Origin: 43-108 sp001915545 | GTDB taxonomy: Bacteria > Bacteroidota > Bacteroidia > Bacteroidales > Bacteroidaceae | Direction of reading: 5' to 3' | DNA: 64,000 nucleotides | Assembly (NCBI GenBank): GCA_902491215.1 | Contig: CABUGV010000009.1 | Span: 40,618-104,617, forward strand | In this document: one piece after another, positions 9,814 through 17,972 of the stretch | Position numbering within the stretch: the stretch's first letter is position 1 | How the letters are laid out: each line of letters starts with the position of its first letter | Translations under genes and position numbers: made by a program | Notes under the pieces: model-generated | What the model was told of the DNA's origin: nothing | Seen by the model: the letters and a program-made list of their open reading frames with translations, nothing else | The model's database searches: none

Positions 9814-11202
9814 ATGACAGAATACAATAAGAAATTCGTTTATTTCATCTGCATCGTATCCGCAATGGGTGGTTTGCTGTTCGGATATGATTGGGTTGTA
9901 ATCGGTGGAGCAAAACCGTTTTATGAAGTATACTTCGGTATAAGCGACAATGAAGGTATGCAGGCTTTGGCCATGAGCATCGCTCTGCTTGGATGTCTGA
10001 TCGGTGCTACAGCTGCAGGATGGCTTGCCGACCGCTACGGACGTAAGCGCCTGCTCACACTCTCGGCTCTCGTTTTCTTCGTATCGTCGTGGGCAACTGG
10101 AGCTTCAGATTCACTGGTGCCGTTCATCGTATCCCGTTGGGTTGGAGGTATTGCAATAGGATTGGCAGCCGATTTGTCTCCGATGTATATTGCAGAAGTT
10201 GCTCCGACAAAGATACGAGGCAAACTTGTAACTCTCAATCAGCTCACAATAGTGTTGGGTATTCTTGGAGCTCAGATTGTCAATATGCTCATAGCCGAAC
10301 CTGTACCAGAAGGTGCCACTGCTGCAGATATAGCAGCATCGTGGAATGGAACTGACGGCTGGCGATACATGTTCTGGGCGGTGTGTGTACCTTCAGGCAT
10401 ATTCTTTATACTGTCGATATTCATACCTGAAAGTCCTCGCTGGTTGGCATCAATCGGAAAGACATCTGAATCGCTTATCGTCCTGAAGTCGATTGGAGGT
10501 ACAGAATATGCAGAAAAGGAGCTCTCATGCTATGTAAATACAGCAAGCTCTGCACACGAAAGCAAAGGTGCACTTTCAGCTCTGTTCTCTTCAAAAATGA
10601 GAAATGTTCTGATTATAGGTCTCGTAGTTGCAGTTTTCCAGCAGTGGAGCGGAACCAACGTTATTTTCAACTACGCACAGGAAATATTCCAAGCTGCAGG
10701 CTACGGCATTTCCGACGTGCTCATGAATATAGTTGTGACAGGAATTGCAAATCTGCTTTTCACATTCGTCGCAATATATACAGTGGACAAGTTGGGAAGA
10801 AAGACTCTGATGCTCATCGGTTCATTGGGATTGGCAGGAATATATGCAATGCTGGGACTTTGCTACTTCTTTGAATTCCAAGGTTTCATAATGATAATCT
10901 TCGTTGTCCTTGCAATCGGCTTCTACGCCATGTCTCTCGGCCCTATCACATGGGTACTTCTTTCAGAAATATTCCCTAACAGAGTACGTGGAGTTGCAAT
11001 GGCGGTGTGCACAGCATCATTGTGGATAGCATCATTCCTGCTTACCTACACATTCCCGTTCTTAAACAAAGGACTCGGAACAGGCGGAACATTCTGGCTG
11101 TATGCAGTAATATGCTTCGCAGGATATCTGTTTGTACTCAAACGTATTCCTGAGACAAAGGGCAAATCGCTTGAGGAGCTTGAAAAAGAACTGATAAAGT
11201 AA
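9814..11202 (+). CDS. MFS sugar:proton symporter (XylE/GLUT type)
   Basis: 462 aa, about 12 membrane segments, no signal peptide. Sugar-porter family marks are all present: GWLADRYGRKRLL after TM2, PESPRWLAS after TM6, DKLGRKTLM after TM8 and PETKGKSLEELEKEL at the C-terminus. It should import a monosaccharide (galactose, xylose, arabinose or similar) across the inner membrane, driven by protons. Its place between GH2 and esterase genes suggests it takes up the sugar they release. Start ATG at 9814 follows a short gap from the GH2 gene. Confidence 0.88.
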   Translation: MTEYNKKFVYFICIVSAMGGLLFGYDWVVIGGAKPFYEVYFGISDNEGMQALAMSIALLGCLIGATAAGWLADRYGRKRLLTLSALVFFVSSWATGASDSLVPFIVSRWVGGIAIGLAADLSPMYIAEVAPTKIRGKLVTLNQLTIVLGILGAQIVNMLIAEPVPEGATAADIAASWNGTDGWRYMFWAVCVPSGIFFILSIFIPESPRWLASIGKTSESLIVLKSIGGTEYAEKELSCYVNTASSAHESKGALSALFSSKMRNVLIIGLVVAVFQQWSGTNVIFNYAQEIFQAAGYGISDVLMNIVVTGIANLLFTFVAIYTVDKLGRKTLMLIGSLGLAGIYAMLGLCYFFEFQGFIMIIFVVLAIGFYAMSLGPITWVLLSEIFPNRVRGVAMAVCTASLWIASFLLTYTFPFLNKGLGTGGTFWLYAVICFAGYLFVLKRIPETKGKSLEELEKELIK

Positions 11203-11221
11203 CATCTCAGCAATACGATAT

Positions 11222-11920
11222 ATGAAAGCCATTATATTTCTGCTGGCCATTTTTATGACGTTGAATTCTGAAGCGCAGATTGCTGAAAAGGAAACTTATT
11301 TGGCAGACTTCAAAAAGGAATTGTCGAAACAGTGGCCGGACAACAGAACATTGAACATAGTGTTTCACGGACACAGCGTGCCGTCAGGATATTTCAAGAC
11401 GCCGGCAGTAAACACATTGCAGGCTTATCCTCATCTGGTATTCCATGCGCTAAAAACACATTATCCGTACTCAGTACTTAACGTCATCACTACTTCAATT
11501 GGAGGAGAAAATGCCGAGAACGGAGAAAAACGTTTCGCTGAAGAAGTTCTGTCGCATAGGCCCGATGTTCTTTTCATCGACTATGCTCTTAATGACAGAG
11601 GGATAGGAGTGGAAAGAAGCCGAAAGGCATGGGAAAGCATGATCAAGTCTGCATTGGAAAGAAACATTAAAGTCATATTGATGACTCCAACTCCGGATAT
11701 GAACGAAAATATTCTTGATGATGATTCAAAATTGAATGCGCACACCAAGATGATTCGTGAACTTGCAGAGAAGTACCACACCGGCTTGGTAGATTCATAT
11801 TCAATTTTCAAAGAAAAAGCTGTCAAAGGCGAAAAGCTGGAAACTTATATGAGCCAAAGCAACCATCCAAATTGCGCAGGTCATAATGCAGTAGCCTCAG
11901 AAATAATAACATGGTTTTAA
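11222..11920 (+). CDS. SGNH/GDSL-type hydrolase, exported
   Basis: 232 aa with a signal peptide (MKAIIFLLAIFMTLNSEAQ). The nucleophile block is FHGHSVPSG with Ser at about residue 52, unlike the usual GDS. Other blocks: SIGGENAENG (block II Gly), DYALNDRG (block III, Asn), and SNHPNCAGHNAVA near the end supplying the His. The fold fits acetylesterases of the rhamnogalacturonan acetylesterase type, but the substrate is not determined. It is 20 bp after the permease and 27 bp before the DUF5107 gene, so it is part of the same operon. Confidence 0.75.
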   Translation: MKAIIFLLAIFMTLNSEAQIAEKETYLADFKKELSKQWPDNRTLNIVFHGHSVPSGYFKTPAVNTLQAYPHLVFHALKTHYPYSVLNVITTSIGGENAENGEKRFAEEVLSHRPDVLFIDYALNDRGIGVERSRKAWESMIKSALERNIKVILMTPTPDMNENILDDDSKLNAHTKMIRELAEKYHTGLVDSYSIFKEKAVKGEKLETYMSQSNHPNCAGHNAVASEIITWF

Positions 11921-11947
11921 AACAAGAACTTATCAACTTTATACAAT

Positions 11948-14900
11948 ATGGAAAAAATAACTGAATATCTAATAAAAAGTACTGTCAGTGTCTCAGAAGT
12001 TAAGGCTTGGGAAGAAACAGTAATGCTTCCTACATACGGCATCGGCAAAGAGGAGAAGAATCCTATTTTCCTTGAAAAAAGAGTATATCAGGGAAGCTCC
12101 GGCTCCGTTTACCCTTACCCGGTAATAGAAAAGATATGCGACGAAAAACACGATGCTCCATATAAGGCAGTGTTCATCGAGAATGAATACATTAAGGTAA
12201 TGATTCTGCCTGAGCTCGGCGGACGCATACAGATGGCATACGACAAAGTAAAGAAACGCCACTTCGTATATTACAATCAGGTCATCAAGCCTGCCCTTGT
12301 TGGACTTACAGGTCCATGGATCTCAGGAGGTATCGAATTCAACTGGCCGCAGCATCACCGTCCTAGCACATATCTGCCTACAGACTGCCGCATTGAGCGC
12401 CACGAAGACGGAAGCGTGACTGTATGGTGCAGTGAGGTTGAGCGCATGTTCCGCACAAAAGGCATGGCTGGTTTCACACTATATCCAGGCAAGGCATATA
12501 TTGAAATACGTGCCAAGGTGTACAACCGCACTCCATTCCCTCAGACATTCCTTTGGTGGGCCAACCCAGCCGTTTCTGTAGGAGACGACTACTATTCAGT
12601 ATTCCCGCCTGATGTAAATGCAGTATTCGATCATGGAAAGCGTGCCGTATCAAGTTTCCCTATTGCAACAGGCACATACTACAAATGGGACTATTCGGCA
12701 GGTGTAGATATTTCACGTTACAAGAACATACCTGTGCCGACATCATATATGGCAGTAAATTCCAAGTATGACTTTGTTGGAGGATATGATGAGCGTGAAA
12801 AAGCCGGACTTCTCCACGTTGCCGACCACCACGTAAACACTGGCAAGAAGCAGTGGACATGGGGTTGTGGCGACTTCGGACAGGCATGGGACAGAAACCT
12901 TACCGATGAGGACGGCCCATACATCGAACTTATGACAGGTATGTACTGCGACAATCAGCCTGACTTCGCATGGCTTCAGCCGTATGAAGAAAAATCATGG
13001 GTGCAGTATTTCATGCCGTACCACGATGCAGGAATGGTGAAGAACGCCACCAAAGACGCTGTCGTGAACATCGAATCAATCGAAGGAGGACGCATGCGCA
13101 TAATCCTCTATACAACTTCAGCATACGACAACGCACGCATAATCCTCTCGTCTGCATCGTCGGTATATCTTGACGAAAAAGTGTCTGTATCGCCTCTCAA
13201 GAGCTACACAGCCATCGTTGACTGCAAGGGAGAGACGCTCAGCAATCTTGATTTGAAGGTTACAGATGCGCATGGCCACATACTTGTAGCATACAAGGCA
13301 GACAAACCAGAAATCAAGCCGGTACCAGATCCAGCTCGTGCAGCAAAAGCACCAAAGGAAATATCAAGCATGGAACAGCTTTTCCTTACAGGACAGCATC
13401 TGGAGCAGTATCGCCATGCTACATATTCTCCGATGGATTACTACATGGAGGCACTCAGCCGTGAGGAATCGGACATCCGTTGCAACAATGCCGTAGGACT
13501 TCTTCTCATGCGCAAGGGCAAATTTGCAGAAGCGCTTCCTTACTTCGAGCGTGCAGTTAAGACACAGACAGAACGCAATCCTAACCCTTACGACGGCGAA
13601 CCGCTCTACAACATGGGATGGTGCAAGAAGATGCTCGGCGACAATGACGGCGCCTACGATGCATTCTTCAAGTCTACATGGAATGCAGCATGGCAGGATG
13701 CCGGCTATATGGGTCTTGCACAGATCGACACTCTCAGAGGCAACCTCGCCCAGGCACTTGAGCACATCGACAAATCTCTCATCCGCAACTGGCACAACCA
13801 TCGTGCACGCCAGCTGAAGGTTTCCATTCTCCGCCACCTCGGACGCACGGACGAAGCCATGGCGCTTGCAGAAGATTCTGTCAAGATTGATTCCTTCAAT
13901 GCAGGATGCATCTACGAAATGTACACCATACAGACAGAAAAAGGCGACACCAAGAGTGCAGAAAAGTCACGTCAACTTCTTGAAATGCTTATAGGCAAGT
14001 CCGTACACACCTGTATGGAATATGCATTGGACTACGCAGCTGCGGGACTCTATGCCGAGGCAACTCAACTTCTTGAAATGTTTGCAGTTAAGGGAAATGA
14101 AACATACCCGATGGTATACTACACTTTGGCATATCTGGCATCATGCCAAGGCAACAGCGAGAAAGCCGTTGAACTTTGCGAAAAGGCAGAGAAAATGTCG
14201 CCAGACTACTGCTTCCCTAACCGAATAGAAGAAGTTCTGATATTGCAGAACGCCATAAAGATGAATCCAAGAGGGGCAAAAGCACCTTACTATCTCGGCA
14301 ACTTCTGGTATTATGCACGCCAGTACAAGGAAGCCGTTGAGTGCTGGGAACTCTCCGTATCAATCGACGATACATTCCCTACAGTTCTGCGCAACCTTGC
14401 CCTTGCATACTACAACAAGCAGGGCGATGCATCCAAGGCAAAAGATGCCATCGAAAAAGCCTACGCACTGGATACAACCGACGCCCGTATCCTCATGGAG
14501 CTCGATCAGCTCTACAAGAAGCTTCACGTATCGCACAGCGAGCGACTGAAGTTCCTCGAAAGCCATGCACAGGAAGTTGAGAAGCGTGATGACCTCTGCA
14601 TCGAGCGCATAACACTCTACAACCAGTTGGGTGAAACCGATAAGGCACTCTCGCTGATAAACGGACGCCACTACCATCCTTGGGAAGGCGGCGAAGGCAA
14701 GGTCACAGGCCAGTTCCTCATCTGCATCACCGAACTTGCAAGAAAGGCAATGGCCGAAGGACGATATGCCGATGCACTTGAACTGTTCAAGAAGACCGAA
14801 CACTACCCAGTGAACCTCGGTGAAGGCAAGCTTGCTACGGCCGAAGAAAACGACGTGCACTATCTTATGGGATGTGCCTACGAAGGACTCGGACAGAACG

Positions 14901-15307
14901 ACGAAGCCGAAGCATACTTCACAAAGGCCACATGCGGTGCCGAAGAACCGGCAATTGCCTTCTTCTACAACGACCAGCAGCCTGACAAGATATTCTATCA
15001 GGGGCTTGCATGGCGCAAGCTAGGCAACGAGGCAAAGGCACGCGGACGTTTCTACAAACTCATACAGCACGGACAGCAGCACCTGTTTGACAATGTAAAG
15101 ATCGACTACTTTGCCGTTTCGCTTCCAGACTTGCTGATATGGGAGGACGACTTGAACATCCGCAATGCCGTACACTGTAATTTTGTAATGGCGCTCGGTC
15201 ACCTCGGCCTCGGCGAAAAGGAAAAGGCGGCAGAGTTCTTCAAGAAAGTTCTCGAGCTCGACAACAACCACCAGGGTGCAATGATTCACTTGAAATTCTG
15301 TAAATAA
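11948..15307 (+). CDS. DUF5107 domain protein with TPR repeats
   Basis: 1119 aa without signal peptide or membrane segment, so probably cytosolic. The first ~430 residues form the DUF5107 domain (ILPELGGRIQMAYDK, PWISGGIEFNWPQHHRPS, FLWWANPAV), which resembles galactose-mutarotase/GH-associated beta-sandwich proteins. The rest is a long array of tetratricopeptide repeats (for example AEALPYFERAVK, EPLYNMGWCKKMLGDNDGAYDAF, YKEAVECWELSVSIDD). Proteins of this build recur beside carbohydrate-degradation genes in Bacteroidetes and Firmicutes, with no firm function that I know. One guess is a cytosolic carbohydrate-processing or sensing scaffold. It is the largest gene of the cluster. Confidence 0.8.
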   Translation: MEKITEYLIKSTVSVSEVKAWEETVMLPTYGIGKEEKNPIFLEKRVYQGSSGSVYPYPVIEKICDEKHDAPYKAVFIENEYIKVMILPELGGRIQMAYDKVKKRHFVYYNQVIKPALVGLTGPWISGGIEFNWPQHHRPSTYLPTDCRIERHEDGSVTVWCSEVERMFRTKGMAGFTLYPGKAYIEIRAKVYNRTPFPQTFLWWANPAVSVGDDYYSVFPPDVNAVFDHGKRAVSSFPIATGTYYKWDYSAGVDISRYKNIPVPTSYMAVNSKYDFVGGYDEREKAGLLHVADHHVNTGKKQWTWGCGDFGQAWDRNLTDEDGPYIELMTGMYCDNQPDFAWLQPYEEKSWVQYFMPYHDAGMVKNATKDAVVNIESIEGGRMRIILYTTSAYDNARIILSSASSVYLDEKVSVSPLKSYTAIVDCKGETLSNLDLKVTDAHGHILVAYKADKPEIKPVPDPARAAKAPKEISSMEQLFLTGQHLEQYRHATYSPMDYYMEALSREESDIRCNNAVGLLLMRKGKFAEALPYFERAVKTQTERNPNPYDGEPLYNMGWCKKMLGDNDGAYDAFFKSTWNAAWQDAGYMGLAQIDTLRGNLAQALEHIDKSLIRNWHNHRARQLKVSILRHLGRTDEAMALAEDSVKIDSFNAGCIYEMYTIQTEKGDTKSAEKSRQLLEMLIGKSVHTCMEYALDYAAAGLYAEATQLLEMFAVKGNETYPMVYYTLAYLASCQGNSEKAVELCEKAEKMSPDYCFPNRIEEVLILQNAIKMNPRGAKAPYYLGNFWYYARQYKEAVECWELSVSIDDTFPTVLRNLALAYYNKQGDASKAKDAIEKAYALDTTDARILMELDQLYKKLHVSHSERLKFLESHAQEVEKRDDLCIERITLYNQLGETDKALSLINGRHYHPWEGGEGKVTGQFLICITELARKAMAEGRYADALELFKKTEHYPVNLGEGKLATAEENDVHYLMGCAYEGLGQNDEAEAYFTKATCGAEEPAIAFFYNDQQPDKIFYQGLAWRKLGNEAKARGRFYKLIQHGQQHLFDNVKIDYFAVSLPDLLIWEDDLNIRNAVHCNFVMALGHLGLGEKEKAAEFFKKVLELDNNHQGAMIHLKFCK

Positions 15308-15333
15308 CCACCTGTAACTTATTTATATGCGTG

Positions 15334-15376
15334 TGCGTTGCCAATGATATGATTCAAACATTGGCAACGCATTTAT
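15334..15376 (+). terminator. Strong hairpin between the DUF5107 gene and GH42
   Basis: TGCGTTGCCAATG (15334-15346) and CATTGGCAACGCA (15359-15371) are a perfect 13-bp inverted repeat with a 12-nt loop, followed by TTTATAAAC. The T tract is short, so it may be a weak terminator or an RNA-stabilising structure that lowers GH42 expression. Confidence 0.55.
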
Positions 15377-15397
15377 AAACACAAACCTTACAACATA

Positions 15398-17485
15398 ATG
15401 AAAAAACCAACAACCTTACTTATAGCACTTCTCTTGTCCCTGTTTTCAGGTATAAGGGCTGAGGACGGCGCCAAAAACTGGTTCTCGCCCAAGGATCTGA
15501 CTCTCACCGGTGTCTACTATTATCCGGAGCATTGGAAGAAAGAGCAGTGGGAGCGCGATTTCAAGAAGATGCACGATCTCGGATTCGAATTTACCCACTT
15601 TGCAGAATTTGCATGGGCACAGCTCGAACCCGAAGAAGGATGCTACGATTTCAGCTGGTTGGACGAAGCAGTCAGACTTGCAGCCAAATACGACTTGAAA
15701 GTAGTCATGTGCACGTCGACTGCAATACCTCCAGTATGGCTGTCAAGAAAATACCCTGAAATTCTCATCGAAAACGAAGACGGCACCATCGTTGACCATG
15801 GAGCCCGCCAGCACGCCTCTTTCGCGTCGGAAACATACCGCAGATTGGCCTACAGGATGGTCGAAGAGCTTGCCCGTCATTACGGCAACGATCCGCGCAT
15901 CGTCGGTTGGCAGCTCGACAACGAGCCTGCCGTGCAGTTCGATTTCGGCAAAGATGCACAGCAGGGATTCAGAGATTACCTGAAACGGAAATACCAGGAC
16001 ATCAAGACTCTCAACGAAGCCTGGGGCACATCATTCTGGAGCCAGACATACTCAGCATTCTCCGAAATAAACATTCCTAGAATGAGACAAGGCTTCATGA
16101 ACCACCATCAGATTCTCGACTACCGGAAATACGCTGCTTGGCAGACCGCCGACTTTCTGAACCAGCAGTGTCTTATCATCAAGAAATATGCCAAGAACCA
16201 GTGGGTCACTTCAAACTACATACCGAACTATGAAGACGGCCACATCGGCAAAAGCAAAGACCTCGATTTTGTCAGTTACACACGCTACATGGTATACGGT
16301 GACAACGAAGGAATAGGGCGACGTGGCTACCGCGTCGGCAACCCGTTGCGCATTGCGTGGGCCAACGATTTCTTCCGTCCCATGAGCGGTACATACGGAG
16401 TGATGGAGCTCCAGCCGGGACAGGTGAACTGGGGAAGCATAAATCCGCAGCCCATGCCGGGAGCTGTACGCCTCTGGCTGTGGAGCGTTTTCGCCGGAGG
16501 GAGCGACTTTGTATGCACCTACCGTTTCCGCCAGCCACTATATGGAACAGAGCAGTATCACTACGGCATAGTCGGCACCGACGGTGTAAGCGTTACTCCC
16601 GGTGGACAGGAATATTCCGATTTCATCAAGGACATAAGGACTTTGCGCAAGCTTGCCGATTCCGACAGCAAGGATCCCGACGAATACGCATCCAGGCGCG
16701 CCGCCATACTCTTCAATCCAGAGAACTCATGGAGCATTGACCGCCAGAAGCAGAACAGAACGTGGAGCACTCTCTGGCACATCGAGAAATATTACCGTCC
16801 GCTCAAGTCCTTTGGTGCACCCGTAGATTTCATCGGTGAAGACGCCGACTTCTCCAAATATCCCGTAATGGTCGTGCCCGCATACCAGATGGCCGACAAG
16901 GAGCTCGTTGACAGATGGATAACATACGTGCGTGGCGGAGGCAACCTCATATTGTCATGCCGTACGGCACAGAAAGACCGATTCGGACGACTGCCAGAGA
17001 TGCCGTTCGGTCACATGCTGACTCCCCTCACCGGATGCCGTATGGAGTTTTTCGACCTCCTGCTTCCCCACGATCCGGGAACGCTCAACATAAATGGCAA
17101 AGAATACCGGTGGAGCACATGGGGCGAGATTCTCGACCCGTCGGCCGACTGCAAAATCCTGGCCACATACTCCAGCGAGTTCTACAAGGGTAAACCGGTC
17201 GTGGTGACGCGCAAGTTAGGAAAGGGCACGGTGACATACGTCGGCACAGACAGCTCCGACGGTTCTCTTGAACGCGACATACTAAAGTCTGTCTATGCAG
17301 ATGCAGAAATCAGCGTGATGGACCTCCCATACGGAGTAACCATGGAATATAGAGACGGCTTTGGAATAGTCTTGAACTATATGGACAAACCATACAGCTT
17401 CGAATTGCCCGAAGGAGCAACGGCTCTGATTGGAAATACGGAAATTCCATCTTGCGGTGTGCTCGTATTCAAAGCTGGAAAATAA
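15398..17485 (+). CDS. Glycoside hydrolase family 42 beta-galactosidase
   Basis: 695 aa with a signal peptide (MKKPTTLLIALLLSLFSGIRA). The TIM barrel starts with GVYYYPEHWKKEQWERD and HFAEFAWAQLEPEEG. GWQLDNEPA gives the acid/base Glu at about residue 176, and GVMELQPGQVNWG gives the nucleophile Glu at about 337. The trimerisation and C-terminal domains of GH42 follow. GH42 enzymes release terminal beta-galactose from galacto-oligosaccharides; export to the periplasm fits a side-chain trimming role. Last gene of the cluster, closed by the terminator at 17623-17660. Confidence 0.9.
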   Translation: MKKPTTLLIALLLSLFSGIRAEDGAKNWFSPKDLTLTGVYYYPEHWKKEQWERDFKKMHDLGFEFTHFAEFAWAQLEPEEGCYDFSWLDEAVRLAAKYDLKVVMCTSTAIPPVWLSRKYPEILIENEDGTIVDHGARQHASFASETYRRLAYRMVEELARHYGNDPRIVGWQLDNEPAVQFDFGKDAQQGFRDYLKRKYQDIKTLNEAWGTSFWSQTYSAFSEINIPRMRQGFMNHHQILDYRKYAAWQTADFLNQQCLIIKKYAKNQWVTSNYIPNYEDGHIGKSKDLDFVSYTRYMVYGDNEGIGRRGYRVGNPLRIAWANDFFRPMSGTYGVMELQPGQVNWGSINPQPMPGAVRLWLWSVFAGGSDFVCTYRFRQPLYGTEQYHYGIVGTDGVSVTPGGQEYSDFIKDIRTLRKLADSDSKDPDEYASRRAAILFNPENSWSIDRQKQNRTWSTLWHIEKYYRPLKSFGAPVDFIGEDADFSKYPVMVVPAYQMADKELVDRWITYVRGGGNLILSCRTAQKDRFGRLPEMPFGHMLTPLTGCRMEFFDLLLPHDPGTLNINGKEYRWSTWGEILDPSADCKILATYSSEFYKGKPVVVTRKLGKGTVTYVGTDSSDGSLERDILKSVYADAEISVMDLPYGVTMEYRDGFGIVLNYMDKPYSFELPEGATALIGNTEIPSCGVLVFKAGK

Positions 17486-17622
17486 AAATTAAACAGTATA
17501 GTAAAATAGTAAACCTACAACAACCTTATGTATGGAAAATCTAAATAGCTAGTAAGTATCAAAAATCAAAAGGTAATTTTCATGAATGCGTCTTGAACGA
17601 CTTTAAGATCAAGAATGGCATG

Positions 17623-17660
17623 AGGCTTTCCAGTTTGAGAAAATAGGAAAGCCTTTTTTG
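17623..17660 (+). terminator. Rho-independent terminator of the glycan cluster
   Basis: AGGCTTTCC (17623-17631) and GGAAAGCCT (17646-17654), 14-nt loop, then a run of T. It ends the GH42 transcript. The stretch 17661-17786 that follows holds no gene I can support. Confidence 0.8.
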
Positions 17661-17786
17661 TGTTTCGGGATATTGAATGTAAGGAAAAATGTATGAACAC
17701 TTCAACAACATCGTTTGTTGGCATCAGGAAGGCTTTTGTCCATAGTTTGACTGTTAAGGTTTTGCGACATAAATTTAATGAACTAA

Positions 17787-17972
17787 GGCTGACCCCGCAA
17801 ATGAAGCCAGCCCTATTTCTTACTTTCAAAAAAATCTCATCGGACAGAAATAATTTTATATCCTCAATGTATATGTTTTAACCTATTCATGTCTGTCATT
17901 TTATTTCTTGCCTTTCGGATTCTTGTTCCAATGGTATACCAAATGAACCATTACATAGTGAGGCAGTGAGCG
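17787..17972. repeat. Direct repeat copy A: shared 3' UTR and 3' end of the barrel paralogs
   Basis: 186 bp that match 20913-21098 with a single difference (C at 17795, T at 20921). It covers about 114 bp of non-coding DNA and the last 24 codons of the gene at 17901. Identity drops at once inside the coding region beyond 17972, which points to gene conversion or a recent unequal recombination. Confidence 0.9.

Noticed and set aside
17660..17881. Small ORF downstream of GH42, similar to one at 20777-21007
   Set aside because: The similarity is the shared 3' UTR repeat of the barrel genes; the reading frame carries no conserved start.
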